A stretch of 64,000 bases of DNA from Sphingopyxis sp. (GCF_016704835.1 NZ_JADIZJ010000001.1:310001-374000), one strand, 5' to 3'. Positions 16,496 to 27,826 are shown, numbered from the stretch's first letter. A program made the numbers and translations. Notes: generated from the sequence alone by a model not told the origin.

Positions 16496-17598
16496 ATGTT
16501 GTTCGCGCCCTCCTCTTGTTCCAGATTGATCGTGAAGATCGGATCCGCGCTGCTGGTCGACCCCGATGGCACGGTGCGACGAGAGTGGTTGACAGGAATC
16601 GCCGCCGACATTGCCGAGCGAACGCGCGCGGGTCAGCAGGTCGCCGTCGTCTCATCAGGCGCGATCGCGCTTGGCGCGCGGCGGCTTGGGTTGGCGAAGG
16701 GTGGCCGGGGCACATTGGAAGACGCGCAGGCCGCGGCGGCGACCGGTCAGATTGTGTTGTCGCAAGTCTGGGCCGAAGTGCTGGCCGCCGTAGGGTTGAC
16801 CGCCGCACAGATTTTGGTGACACTCGACGATCTGGAAGAGCGGCGGCGTTATCTCAACGCCAGCGCCACCCTCGACCGGCTGCTCAGCTTGGGCGTCGTT
16901 CCGATCATCAACGAAAATGACAGCGTCGCGACCGAGGAAATCCGCTTCGGTGACAACGACCGCCTCGCCGCCCGCGTCGCGCAGGCGGCGGGCGCCGGCG
17001 GCGTCGTGCTGCTCTCCGATGTCGACGGATTATACGACCGCAACCCGGTGCAGCCGGACGCGGTGCATATCGCCCGGGTCGAACGCATCGACGCCGCGGT
17101 GGAGGCAATGGCCGATACCGGCTCGGCGTCAGGTATGGGATCGGGAGGCATGGTGTCGAAAATCGCCGCCGCGCGCATCGCCAACGCCGCGGGCGCGCAT
17201 CTGGCGATCGCCTCAGGACGGATCGACCGGCCGCTGTCGACCGCGGCGCGGCACACCTTATTTGTCGCCGAAAAAGGCGCGAGCGCGCGCAAGGCGTGGC
17301 TCGCGGGCGGGCTGACCGCCAAAGGGCGGGTGACGATCGATGCTGGTGCGGCGCGCGCACTGCGCGGCGGGGCGAGCCTGCTTGCGGCCGGAGTGAGCAG
17401 CGTGGTTGGTGTATTTGCCCGCGGCGACGTGCTCGACATAGCCGGTCCCGACGGCGTTATCGTCGCGCGCGGACTGTCCGAATACCCGGGACTGATGCGG
17501 CCGCAATCATGGGGCTTGGTCGCGACGCGCAGGAGGCCGCGCTCGGCTACGCGCCGCGCAGCGCGATGGTCCACCGCGACCATATGGTGCTGCTGTGA
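16496..17598 (+). CDS. proB: Glutamate 5-kinase with apparent frameshift near its 3' end
   Basis: From MLFAPSSCSRLIVKIGSALL the frame encodes an ordinary ProB (amino-acid kinase fold, VSSGAIALGARRLGL, INENDSVATEEIRFGDND, LLSDVDGLYDRNP, GMGSGGMVSKI) plus most of a PUA domain up to GLSEYPG (about 17490). The expected continuation, DAAAIMGLGRDAQEAALGY and RSAMVHRDHMVLL, is present but in the next frame and stops at 17598. Adding one base in the CCCGGG run near 17484-17490 restores it. The restored end overlaps the next gene by GTGA, a strong sign that this is the true stop. ProB makes gamma-glutamyl phosphate for proline. Read literally, the protein ends in a nonsense Arg-rich tail at 17938. Confidence 0.9.
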
Positions 17599-18515
17599 CT
17601 CAGCACCTGCTGGCGATGACCGGCGCGACCGGTTTTGTCGGCGGCGCGACGATGCGGCAGGCGATCGGCGCGGGCTGGCACATCCGCGCGCTCACCCGCC
17701 GCCCGCAACCCGCGCGCGAAGGCGTGACCTGGATCGCGGGCGCGCTCGATCGGCCCGACAGCCTTGCCGAGATGGCGGCGGGCAGCGACGTGGTTATGCA
17801 TATTGGCGGCGTCGTCAACGTCCCGACCCGCGCCGCCTTCGAAGCGGGCAATGCTACCGCGACGCGTCATGTCGTGGACGCAGCGCGCGCCGCCGGGGTG
17901 ACGCGCTTTGTCCATGTCTCGTCGCTTGCGGCGCGTGAGCCCGACCTCTCCGACTATGGTTGGTCGAAGGCGCGCGCCGAAGTCATCGTGCGCGACAGCG
18001 GGCTCGACTGGACAATCGTTCGCCCCCCCGCCGTCTTCGGCCCCGGCGACACCGAAATGCTCGACCTGTTTCGTATGGCGCGGCGCGGCATTGCGCTGCT
18101 GCCTCCCAGCGGACGCATGTCGGCGATCTATGTTGACGAGCTGGCGCGCCTTCTCGTGGCGCTCGCCGCCGATCGCAGCACGAGTATCGGCGCGATTTAC
18201 GAGCCCGACGACGGTCGTCCGCAAGGCTGGTCCCACCGCAGCTTTGCGCGCGCGATCGGGCGCGCGGTTGGGCGCAATCATGTCGCGACGCTCGCCATCC
18301 CAATGACAGTGCTCAAGGCGGGCGGCCGGATCGACACGTTCGTCCGCCGCAGCCGCGCCAAGCTGACCCCCGACCGCGCGCGTTACATCGCGCACCCGGA
18401 CTGGGTCGCGGCACCAGGTGCCCATCCGCCTACCACCCTGTGGCGCCCGGAACGCGGCACAGACGTAACACTCACCGAAACCGTACGCTGGTACCGCCGC
18501 GAAGGCTGGCTCTGA
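17595..18515 (+). CDS. Atypical SDR, NAD(P)-dependent epimerase/dehydratase-like
   Basis: 306 residues from a GTG that overlaps the restored proB stop (GTGA). The nucleotide-binding motif is TGATGFVGG at 9-17; the middle has VSSLAAREPDLSDYGWSKARAE with the YxxxK pair, then IVRPPAVFGPGD. This is the extended/atypical SDR group that includes NDUFA9-like and nucleoside-diphosphate-sugar epimerase-like proteins. The substrate is unknown. Location after proB is recurrent in sphingomonads (recollection, not checked). Confidence 0.82.
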   Translation: MTQHLLAMTGATGFVGGATMRQAIGAGWHIRALTRRPQPAREGVTWIAGALDRPDSLAEMAAGSDVVMHIGGVVNVPTRAAFEAGNATATRHVVDAARAAGVTRFVHVSSLAAREPDLSDYGWSKARAEVIVRDSGLDWTIVRPPAVFGPGDTEMLDLFRMARRGIALLPPSGRMSAIYVDELARLLVALAADRSTSIGAIYEPDDGRPQGWSHRSFARAIGRAVGRNHVATLAIPMTVLKAGGRIDTFVRRSRAKLTPDRARYIAHPDWVAAPGAHPPTTLWRPERGTDVTLTETVRWYRREGWL

Positions 18516-18592
18516 CGTCGTCGACAGGCCCCGGTGACCCGCCGGTCGAAGCGTGCATTGCCAAGGGCGAGCCGCACCCCTAGATCTGCAGC

Positions 18593-20575
18593 ATGACCGA
18601 AACCACCGCCACCACCCCGAACGATCCCGCTGGCCCCTGGGCGATCCCCGTGCGCCGCCCCCTCCCCGGCGACGACAAGTCAAGGTCGCGGACCAGTTTC
18701 CCGCGCAAGGTTTGGAACCTGCTCGTCGGGATCAAGGACGCGCTCGCGCTGATCTTCCTGCTGCTGTTTTTCGTTGCGCTGTTCGGTCTGCTCGCCGGAC
18801 GCCCCAACGCCGGGTTGCCGGTCAGCGAAGGCGCGCTGTTGATCGAACTCGACGGGGTGGTCAGCGAACAACCCGCAGAGGTCGACACCCTCTCTGCCCT
18901 GTCGGGCAACGCCCAGCTTCAGGAAATCCGGGTCCGCGACGTCGTTCATTCGCTCGAAACCGCCGCGAATGACAAGCGCATTACCTCGGTCGTTCTCGAC
19001 CTCGACCGCTTCCTCGGCGGCGGCCAGGTCTCGCTCGCCGAGATCGGCGCCGCGGTCGACAAGGTCCGCGCCAAGAAAAAACCCGTGCTGGCCTTTGCCA
19101 CCGCCTACACCACCGACAGCTATCAGATCGCGTCGCACGCCAGCGAAGTGTGGGCCGACGGCATCGGCGGCGTCGCCATCGCCGGTCCCGGCGGATCACG
19201 CCTCTATTACAAGGGGTTGATGGATCGGCTGGGGATCACCGCCAACATCTACCGCGTCGGCACGTTCAAAAGTGCGGTCGAACCATATCTCCGCAGCGAT
19301 CAATCGCCCGAAGCGAAGGAAGCCAATCTCGCTTATGCCAGTGTGCTGTGGGACAATTGGCTGACCGACGTCAAAAAGGCGCGCCCGGCAGCCAAGATCG
19401 ACGCCTTTATTGCCGACACTGCGGGCGCAGTGCGCGCCGCAGGCAACGATCTGTCCAAGGCATCGCTCGACGCGGGCCTGATCGATAAGCTCGGCAGCCG
19501 GATGGCGTTCAACACCCGCGTCGCGGAAATTAGCGGCGCGTACGACGACAGCAAGCCGTGGGAATATAACGCGATCCCGCTCGAAAACTGGGTCGCAGCG
19601 AATCCGCCCAAGACGAAAGGCAGCGCGATCGCGGTCATCCCCATCGTTGGCGAAATCGTCGATGGCGAGGCGCCGACCGGCACCGCCGGCGGTACCACCG
19701 TCGCCCAGCATATCCTCGACGCCGCCGCCGACAGCGGCACCAAGGCGATTGTGCTCCGCGTCGATTCGCCCGGCGGATCGGTGCTCGCGTCCGAAGAAAT
19801 CCGTCAGGCGTTGCTCGCCGCCAAGGCCAAGAAGCTACCGATCGTGGTGTCGATGGCGAATGTTGCGGCATCAGGCGGCTATTGGGTCTCGACCCCCGCC
19901 GACCGCATCTTTGCCGAACCCGAGACGATCACCGGATCGATCGGGGTGTTTGGCATCCTGCCGAGCTTCGATCAGGCGCTCGCCAAGATCGGCGTCACCG
20001 CCGACGGGATCGCAACGACACCTTTGTCGGGCCAGCCCGACGTGTTCGGCGGCGTCAACGAAGAGTTCAACACGCTGGCGCAGGCGAGCGTCGAGGACAT
20101 CTACGCCCGCTTCACCGGGCTGGTGGCGAAGAGCCGTAAGCAGCCGATCGAAAAGATCCGCACGATTGCCGAAGGGCGCGTTTGGGCGGGCGGCACTGCG
20201 CGCCAGCTGGGCTTGGTCGATCAGTTTGGCGGTCTGCCCGACGCGCTCGCCGCAGCGGCCAAGCTCGCCAAGGTCGACGGAGATTTCCACGCCAAATATT
20301 ATGAGGACGAGCCGAGCGAATTTTCGAAAATGCTCGCCAGCTGGGGCAAAGGCGAAGAGGAAACCGCCGCCGCGCCGCGCGGCTGGTTCGGCATTGCAGC
20401 GATGAACCGCCAGCTGACCGAACGGCGGCTGATGCAGGATATGGCGATGCTCACCCAAACCGGCTCGGTGCAGGCATCGTGCCTCGATTGCCGAGGCTAC
20501 CTGCCTGCGGTGCCGCGCCCGGGCAAAGCTGGGGCGAAGGGCTTCTTTGCGACTATGGCGCTGCTGCTGAAGTAG
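18593..20575 (+). CDS. sppA: Signal peptide peptidase SppA, 67K type
   Basis: 660 residues. One N-terminal membrane anchor (about 49-69) precedes two tandem S49 domains. The catalytic dyad of the 67K type is visible: Lys226 in VGTFKSAVEPY in the first half and Ser427 in NVAASGGYWVS in the second. The enzyme degrades cleaved signal peptides in the inner membrane with its active site facing the periplasm. The last ~50 residues contain a CLDC pair not expected in the family core. It ends before repeat A copy 3. Confidence 0.94.
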   Translation: MTETTATTPNDPAGPWAIPVRRPLPGDDKSRSRTSFPRKVWNLLVGIKDALALIFLLLFFVALFGLLAGRPNAGLPVSEGALLIELDGVVSEQPAEVDTLSALSGNAQLQEIRVRDVVHSLETAANDKRITSVVLDLDRFLGGGQVSLAEIGAAVDKVRAKKKPVLAFATAYTTDSYQIASHASEVWADGIGGVAIAGPGGSRLYYKGLMDRLGITANIYRVGTFKSAVEPYLRSDQSPEAKEANLAYASVLWDNWLTDVKKARPAAKIDAFIADTAGAVRAAGNDLSKASLDAGLIDKLGSRMAFNTRVAEISGAYDDSKPWEYNAIPLENWVAANPPKTKGSAIAVIPIVGEIVDGEAPTGTAGGTTVAQHILDAAADSGTKAIVLRVDSPGGSVLASEEIRQALLAAKAKKLPIVVSMANVAASGGYWVSTPADRIFAEPETITGSIGVFGILPSFDQALAKIGVTADGIATTPLSGQPDVFGGVNEEFNTLAQASVEDIYARFTGLVAKSRKQPIEKIRTIAEGRVWAGGTARQLGLVDQFGGLPDALAAAAKLAKVDGDFHAKYYEDEPSEFSKMLASWGKGEEETAAAPRGWFGIAAMNRQLTERRLMQDMAMLTQTGSVQASCLDCRGYLPAVPRPGKAGAKGFFATMALLLK

Positions 20576-20580
20576 CCGTT

Positions 20581-20663
20581 CGTCATGACGAGGAGCAAAG
20601 CGACGCGGCGGTCCAGAGTTTGCGTAAACCGCTCTGGATAGCTTCGCTTCGCTCGCAATGACG
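20581..20663 (+). repeat. Palindromic repeat family A, copy 3
   Basis: Starts CGTCATGACGAGGAGCAAAG and ends TTCGCTCGCAATGACG, in the same orientation as the 6427 copy. It shares the central GTTTGCGTAAACCGCTCTGG. It begins six bases after the sppA stop and sits between sppA and the converging hydrolase. Confidence 0.85.
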
Positions 20664-20686
20664 CACGTTGAAAGCTGGGCGGTTCG

Positions 20687-21589
20687 CTACGCAGCGACCC
20701 CATCACTTTTCGCATGCCCCGCAATCGCATCAGCCAGCGTATCAACCAGCGCCAGCGGCAGATCATGCCCCATGCCGGGAATCGTCAGCAACCGCGCCCC
20801 CGCGATATTATCCACCGTGTCGTGCCCCGCCGCGAGCGGCACGAGGGGGTCATCCTCGCCGTGGACAACCAACGTCGGCGCGATGATCGATTTCAGCAGC
20901 GCGCGCCGGTCGCCATCGGCGACAATCGCCGCCATTTGCCGTGCGACGCCCTGCGGATACCAGCCGCGTTCGAAATCGGCACGTACGCGGCGCTGGAGGC
21001 GCTCTTCGGCCGCCGGATAGCCGGGGCTTCCAATCACCCGCGCAGCGCGCACCGAATAGGCGATCATATCCTCGGGGTCACCGCTCATCGGCCGGTTCGC
21101 CAACACCTGCATCGCTTCCTTGCGCGCGCGCGGCAGGCGGCGGTTTCCGGTGCTCGACATGATCGAGGTCAGCGACAACGTGCGATCAGGGTAGCGCGCC
21201 GCGATATGCTGCGCGATCATTCCGCCCATCGACGCGCCGACGATGTGTGCGTGCGCGACGCCGAGGTGATCGAGCAACGCAACCCCGTCGGCGGCCATGT
21301 CTGCCAGCGTGTAGGCGGGGCGCACCGGCAACCCGATTGCCGCCTTCACAAACATCCATTTGAGGTTTGGCACCCCCGCCGCGTCAAAGCGCGTCGAAAG
21401 ACCGACGTCGCGATTGTCATAGCGGATGGTGCGAAACCCGTGGACATTCAGCGCGTCGACGAACTCGTCGGGCCACAGCGTTAACTGCCCGCCCAACCCC
21501 ATCACCAGCAGGACCACCGGTGCATCCTTCGGCCCCTTGTCGTCATAGGTGATGCTGATGCCGTTGGCAGTCGTTTGCGCGATGGTCAT
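20687..21589 (-). CDS. Alpha/beta-fold hydrolase
   Basis: 300 residues. Nucleophile elbow GASMGG places the catalytic Ser at 120; the oxyanion region is LVMGLGGQLTLWP, and the C-terminal HGEDDPLVPL and PGMGHDLP carry the likely Asp and His. This is the RdmC/aclacinomycin methylesterase-like branch of hydrolases. No signal peptide is seen. The substrate cannot be named, and it is monocistronic. Confidence 0.85.
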   Translation of the reverse strand: MTIAQTTANGISITYDDKGPKDAPVVLLVMGLGGQLTLWPDEFVDALNVHGFRTIRYDNRDVGLSTRFDAAGVPNLKWMFVKAAIGLPVRPAYTLADMAADGVALLDHLGVAHAHIVGASMGGMIAQHIAARYPDRTLSLTSIMSSTGNRRLPRARKEAMQVLANRPMSGDPEDMIAYSVRAARVIGSPGYPAAEERLQRRVRADFERGWYPQGVARQMAAIVADGDRRALLKSIIAPTLVVHGEDDPLVPLAAGHDTVDNIAGARLLTIPGMGHDLPLALVDTLADAIAGHAKSDGVAA

Positions 21590-21656
21590 TCTGCGGTGTC
21601 CTTTGGCCGAATATCCGCCACCATGGCGCAGTTGACGCGAACGTCAAGCCGGGCGC

Positions 21657-22289
21657 CTAAGCACCTGTTTTGGGATCACGATAGGCGGGCAGCGCGAGCG
21701 ACCAGCGGATCGCCGCGCCGCGCAGGATGAATCCTGCAACCGCACCAACCACCGCGGCAACCGGCGTGCCGACGCCGAGCCACATCAGGAACAGAAACAG
21801 GCCTGACGCCAGCGCCGCCGCGGTGACATAGATTTCGGGGCGCACAATGATCGACGGCACCCCCGCCAATATGTCGCGGATGGTGCCTCCGACGCACCCG
21901 GTGATCACCCCCATCAAAAGCGCGGGCGCAGGTGGCACGCCCCACGCCAGCGCCTTGGCCGTGCCGAACACGGCATAGGCCGCTAGCCCGACGGCGTCGG
22001 CCCATTCGAGCAATTGCCCCTGCCACCAGCGTTCGGGGGTGAGCCAGACGATCAATGCGATCGCGATGCATACCGCCGAAATCGCTCCATCCTGCACCCA
22101 GAACACCGGCGCGCCGATCAGCAGGTCACGCACGCTGCCGCCGCCGACGCCCGTCACCAGCGCAAAAAAAGCGGCAGTGACGAGCGTCTGCCGCAGCCGC
22201 ACCGCCATCAACGCCCCCGACAGCGCAAAGACGCCGATGCCCGCCAGGTCGAGCAGGCGAACGATCAGCGCATTGTCGAAATCGGGCAT
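21657..22289 (-). CDS. UPF0126/TRIC-type cation channel-like membrane protein
   Basis: 210 residues forming two copies of a three-helix unit, each ending in the glycine-rich motif VGGGSVRDLLIG (about 46-57) and VGGTIRDILAG (about 130-140), the hallmark of UPF0126/YadS. Homologues have the fold of eukaryotic TRIC potassium channels and some transport glycine or monovalent cations. It ends 13 bp downstream of lpdA's neighbour region and may be co-transcribed read-through from the TCA operon end (lpdA stops at 22303). Confidence 0.85.
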   Translation of the reverse strand: MPDFDNALIVRLLDLAGIGVFALSGALMAVRLRQTLVTAAFFALVTGVGGGSVRDLLIGAPVFWVQDGAISAVCIAIALIVWLTPERWWQGQLLEWADAVGLAAYAVFGTAKALAWGVPPAPALLMGVITGCVGGTIRDILAGVPSIIVRPEIYVTAAALASGLFLFLMWLGVGTPVAAVVGAVAGFILRGAAIRWSLALPAYRDPKTGA

Positions 22290-22302
22290 GATGCCCTCCG
22301 CG

Positions 22303-23700
<1,398 letters not shown>

Positions 23701-23741
23701 TTGTCGTTCCTTTACCCCTCGGGGGGACGGGGAGAAGTCTT

Positions 23742-24983
23742 TTAGAGGTCGATGAGGAGGCGCGTCGGATCCTCGATCGCTTCCTTGATCGTCTTTAGGA
23801 AGGTCACCGCCTCACGCCCGTCGATTAGGCGGTGATCATAGCTGAGCGCCAGATACATCATCGGGCGGATGACGATCTCGCCATTCCGGACGACCGGGCG
23901 GTCCTCGATGCGGTGAAGGCCGAGCACCGCCGACTGCGGCGGGTTGATGATCGGCGTCGACATCAGGCCGCCGAACACGCCGCCGTTCGAGATGGTGAAG
24001 GTGCCGCCGGTCATGTCGTCCATCGTCAGCGTGCCCTCCTTGGCGCGCTTGCCGAGGTCGGCGATCGCTTTTTCGATTTCGGCAAAGCTCAGCCCGTCGG
24101 CGTTGCGGACGACCGGCACGACGAGGCCGTTCGGCGCGCTGACCGCGACCGAGACGTCGAGATAGTCGTGATAGACGATCTCGTCACCGTCGATGCGGGC
24201 GTTGACCGCGGGAATGTCATGCGCGGCGAGTGCCACCGCCTTGGTGAAAAAGCTCATGAAGCCGAGGCGTACGCCATGCTTCTTTTCGAACGTCTCGCGA
24301 TATTTGTCGCGCGTTGCCATCACCGCCGACATGTCGACGTCGTTGAACGTCGTCAGCATCGCCGCGGTGTCCTGCGCCGCCTTGAGGCGCTTGGCGATCG
24401 TCTGGCGCATCCGGGTCATCTTGACGCGCTCTTCGCGGCGGCCCGGCGCGCCCGCTGCGGCGGGAGTCGCCGCCGGCGCTGGAGCCGCGGCGGGCGCCGC
24501 CTCCGGCGCCGCGTTCGCCGCGGCGAGGACGTCTTCTTTGGTCAGTCGGCCATCCTTGCCGGTGCCCTTGATCTTGCTGGGGTCGAGGCCATGCTCGAGC
24601 ACCAGGCGGCGCACCGCGGGCGACAGGGTGGTGACGCCATCGCCGCTGTCCTCGGTTACGGGCGCGGGGGCGGTCGCACTAGGAGCCGGAGCCGCCACCT
24701 CGGCTTTTGCCGCAGGGGCAGCCGCGGGTGCAGGGGCCTTGCCGTCACCGGCGTCGATCGTCGCAATGGTCGCACCGACATTGACCGTATCGCCGACCGC
24801 GGCGACCTGCTGGCCCATCACCCCGGCCACCGGCGAGGGCACTTCGACCGCAACCTTGTCGGTCTCTAGGCTGGCTATTGGTTCGTCGAGCGCAACCGCG
24901 TCACCCGGCTGTTTCAGCCATTCGCCGATCGTCGCTTCGGTAACGCTTTCGCCCAGCGTGGGGACTTTGACTTCGGTGCTCAT
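23742..24983 (-). CDS. odhB: 2-oxoglutarate dehydrogenase E2, dihydrolipoyl succinyltransferase
   Basis: 413 residues. A single lipoyl domain (1-75) carries Lys43 in ETDKVAVEV; an Ala/Pro linker follows; the peripheral subunit-binding domain is near 118-155 (LSPAVRRLVLEHGLDPSKIK); then the catalytic domain ends with YDHRLIDGREAVTFL (catalytic His). This is the cubic-core E2 that accepts succinyl from OdhA/SucA. It is 20 bp downstream of sucA in a tight operon. Confidence 0.96.
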   Translation of the reverse strand: MSTEVKVPTLGESVTEATIGEWLKQPGDAVALDEPIASLETDKVAVEVPSPVAGVMGQQVAAVGDTVNVGATIATIDAGDGKAPAPAAAPAAKAEVAAPAPSATAPAPVTEDSGDGVTTLSPAVRRLVLEHGLDPSKIKGTGKDGRLTKEDVLAAANAAPEAAPAAAPAPAATPAAAGAPGRREERVKMTRMRQTIAKRLKAAQDTAAMLTTFNDVDMSAVMATRDKYRETFEKKHGVRLGFMSFFTKAVALAAHDIPAVNARIDGDEIVYHDYLDVSVAVSAPNGLVVPVVRNADGLSFAEIEKAIADLGKRAKEGTLTMDDMTGGTFTISNGGVFGGLMSTPIINPPQSAVLGLHRIEDRPVVRNGEIVIRPMMYLALSYDHRLIDGREAVTFLKTIKEAIEDPTRLLIDL

Positions 24984-25003
24984 CGATACAGTTCCTTGGG
25001 GGC

Positions 25004-27826
25004 TCAGGCTTTGTTCTTGCTTCGGCGGATTTCGGCGCGGACGCTCAGGCCCAGCGCATCGGCGACCAGCGCCGCCTGCTCAGTCTGGTGGCGGCTCATC
25101 AGGCCCGTCGCGGGCGATGCCGCGGCGCCGCGTCCGGCATAGCGCGGGCGCATGCCCTTCTTGCCCGCTGCGGTCAGCGCGTCTTCAATGAACGGCTCGA
25201 CGAACGACCAGCCGCCATTGTTGCGCGGTTCCTCCTGCGCCCACACCACATCCTCCAGCTTCAGCATGCGCTTCAGGCGCACCGCGAGCGGATCGCCGGG
25301 GAAGGGATAGAGCTGTTCAATGCGGATCACCGTGGTGTCGGTCAGCCCCGCGGCGTCGCGCGCTTCCATCAGGTCGTAACCGACCTTGCCCGAGCACAGC
25401 ACCACGCGTTTGGTATCAGCGTCCGCGGGCGGGGCGCGGTCGGACATGATGCGGCGGAAATGCGCTTCGCCGATGAAGTCGCTGCGCTGCGACACGGCCA
25501 GCTTGTGGCGGAGGAGCGACTTCGGCGTCATGATGATCAGCGGCTTGCGGAACGGGCGCAGCATCTGGCGGCGCAGGACGTGGAAATAGTTCGACGGGGT
25601 TGAAATATTGCACACCTGGATATTGTCGCCCGCGCACAGCTGCAGGAAGCGTTCGAGCCGCGCCGAGCTATGCTCCGGCCCCTGTCCTTCATAGCCGTGC
25701 GGGAGCAGCAGCACGAGCCCGTTGGCGCGCAGCCATTTGGCCTCGCCCGACGCGATGAACTGGTCGATCATGATCTGCGCGCCATTGGCGAAATCGCCGA
25801 ACTGGGCTTCCCAAAGCACGAGGCTTTTCGGATCGGCCATCGCATAACCATATTCGAAGCCGAGCACGCCATATTCGGACAAGGGGCTGTCGAGCACTTC
25901 GAACCGGCCGTGTGGCACGATGGTCAGCGGCACATATTTGCGTTCGTCCTTCTGATCGACCCAGACCGCGTGACGCTGGCTAAAAGTACCACGCCCCGAA
26001 TCCTGCCCCGACAAGCGGACCTGATAGCCCTCGCTGAGCAAGGTACCAAAGGCGAGGCTTTCGGCGGTCGCCCAGTCGAACACTTCCTTGTCGCTCTTGT
26101 CGGCGAACATCGCACCCCGCGCGTCGATGACGCGGCGCAGCGTCTTGTGGACGTCGAGGTCGGCAGGGACAGTGGTCATGATCCGGCCGATCGAATCGAA
26201 CAATTTGTCGCTGACCCCGGTCGAGATATTGCGGCGGGCATTTTCGGGATCAGCGGGGGCGTGCAGCCCCGACCAGCGCCCAGCGAACCAGTCCGCCTTG
26301 TTCGGCTTGTAACTTTTAGCGCCCTCGAAATCATCTTCGAGCCGCGCGATAAACTCGGCGCGGCGAGCATCGGCCCAACCCGCGTCGATCACGCCTTCGC
26401 TTTCCAGCTTGGCGGCGCAAAGCTGCGACACCGGCGGATGCTGGCGGATACGCGCATACATCAAAGGCTGGGTGAACGAAGGCTCGTCGCCCTCATTATG
26501 GCCAAAGCGGCGATAGCACCACATGTCGATGACAACGTCGCGCTTGAACTGCTGGCGGAAATCGATCGCGAGCTTGCAGGCAAAGGTCACCGCTTCGGGA
26601 TCATCGCCGTTGACGTGGAGGATCGGCGCCATGACGCCCTTTGCCACATCGGACGGATAAGGTGACGAGCGCGCATATTGCGGGCTGGTGGTGAAACCGA
26701 TCTGATTGTTGACGATGAAGTGAATGCAGCCGCCTGTGTTGTAGCCGCGAATGCCCGAAAAGCCGAGGCATTCCCAGACGATCCCCTGCCCCGCGAACGC
26801 TGCGTCGCCGTGGATCAGCACCGGCAGCACCTGCTCATGCTTTTCCAGGTCGTCACGCACCACCTGCTGCGCGCGCACCTTGCCGAGCACGACCGGGTCG
26901 ACGGCTTCGAGGTGCGACGGGTTGGGGACCAGCGACATATGCACCGATGCGCCGCCGAAGTCGCGATCGGTCGAGGTGCCGAGGTGATATTTGACATCGC
27001 CCGAACCGCCGATGTCGTCGGGGTTCGCCGATCCGCCGGCAAATTCGTGGAAAATGATTTTGTACGGCTTTGCCATCACGTTCGCGAGCATGTTGAGGCG
27101 CCCACGGTGCGCCATGCCATAGACGATTTCCTTGACCCCGTACTGGCCGCCATATTTGATGATGGCTTCCATCGCGGGGATCATGCTCTCGCCGCCATCG
27201 AGCCCGAAACGCTTGGTCCCGACATATTTGCGCGCGAGGAATTTCTCCCATTCCTCGGCCTCGATCACCTTGTTCAGGATGGCGCGTTTGCCCTCGACCG
27301 AAAATTCGATGATCTTGTCGGCGCCTTCCATCCTCTCCTGCAGGAACTGACGCTCTTTCAGGTCGGCGATGTGCATATATTCGAGGCCGACATTGCTGCA
27401 ATAATTGGCGCGCAGGATCGCGACAATTTCGCGCACCGTTGCGCGCTCGAGCCCCAGCGTCCCACCCAGCCACACCGGGCGGTCCTGATCGGCGCCGACA
27501 AAGCCATGATATTCGGGGGTCAGATCGGCAGGGAGTTCGCGCTGGGTCAGCCCGAGCGGGTCGAGATTGGCGGCCAGATGCCCGCGCACCCGGTAGGTGC
27601 GGATCAGCATCATCGCGCGGATTGAGTCATTCGCGGCGCGTTCGACTTCGGCGTTCGACAGCGGCGCGCCGCCCTTCGCAGCGGCCGCCTTGACGGCGAT
27701 CTGCATCTGCTGCGGATCGAGCGCAGCGGTCAAGTCGTCGCTGTCGATCTGCGGCCAGTTTTTCGGCGCCCAGCTGGGGCCGGCCTGCGGCGCGTCGATG
27801 TCAAAGCTTTGTCGTTCGAGGTTCAT
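25004..27826 (-). CDS. sucA: 2-oxoglutarate dehydrogenase E1 component
   Basis: 940 residues from MNLERQSFDID; an alternative Met four codons upstream (27838) is equally possible. The thiamine-diphosphate enzyme decarboxylates 2-oxoglutarate. Seen: the short N-terminal E2-binding segment, MAHRGRLNMLANV, HGDAAFAGQGIVWE, the CYRRFGHNEGDEPSFTQP cofactor region and a C-terminal transketolase-like domain (LPHGYEGQGPEHSSAR). Length is standard. Operon order mdh-sucD-sucA-odhB-lpdA. Confidence 0.97.
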   Translation of the reverse strand: MNLERQSFDIDAPQAGPSWAPKNWPQIDSDDLTAALDPQQMQIAVKAAAAKGGAPLSNAEVERAANDSIRAMMLIRTYRVRGHLAANLDPLGLTQRELPADLTPEYHGFVGADQDRPVWLGGTLGLERATVREIVAILRANYCSNVGLEYMHIADLKERQFLQERMEGADKIIEFSVEGKRAILNKVIEAEEWEKFLARKYVGTKRFGLDGGESMIPAMEAIIKYGGQYGVKEIVYGMAHRGRLNMLANVMAKPYKIIFHEFAGGSANPDDIGGSGDVKYHLGTSTDRDFGGASVHMSLVPNPSHLEAVDPVVLGKVRAQQVVRDDLEKHEQVLPVLIHGDAAFAGQGIVWECLGFSGIRGYNTGGCIHFIVNNQIGFTTSPQYARSSPYPSDVAKGVMAPILHVNGDDPEAVTFACKLAIDFRQQFKRDVVIDMWCYRRFGHNEGDEPSFTQPLMYARIRQHPPVSQLCAAKLESEGVIDAGWADARRAEFIARLEDDFEGAKSYKPNKADWFAGRWSGLHAPADPENARRNISTGVSDKLFDSIGRIMTTVPADLDVHKTLRRVIDARGAMFADKSDKEVFDWATAESLAFGTLLSEGYQVRLSGQDSGRGTFSQRHAVWVDQKDERKYVPLTIVPHGRFEVLDSPLSEYGVLGFEYGYAMADPKSLVLWEAQFGDFANGAQIMIDQFIASGEAKWLRANGLVLLLPHGYEGQGPEHSSARLERFLQLCAGDNIQVCNISTPSNYFHVLRRQMLRPFRKPLIIMTPKSLLRHKLAVSQRSDFIGEAHFRRIMSDRAPPADADTKRVVLCSGKVGYDLMEARDAAGLTDTTVIRIEQLYPFPGDPLAVRLKRMLKLEDVVWAQEEPRNNGGWSFVEPFIEDALTAAGKKGMRPRYAGRGAAASPATGLMSRHQTEQAALVADALGLSVRAEIRRSKNKA

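Noticed and set aside
17600..17938. Extra 113 codons at the end of the literal proB frame
   Set aside because: Overlaps the SDR gene in another frame, is Arg-rich and has no ProB similarity; explained by the frameshift near 17487.
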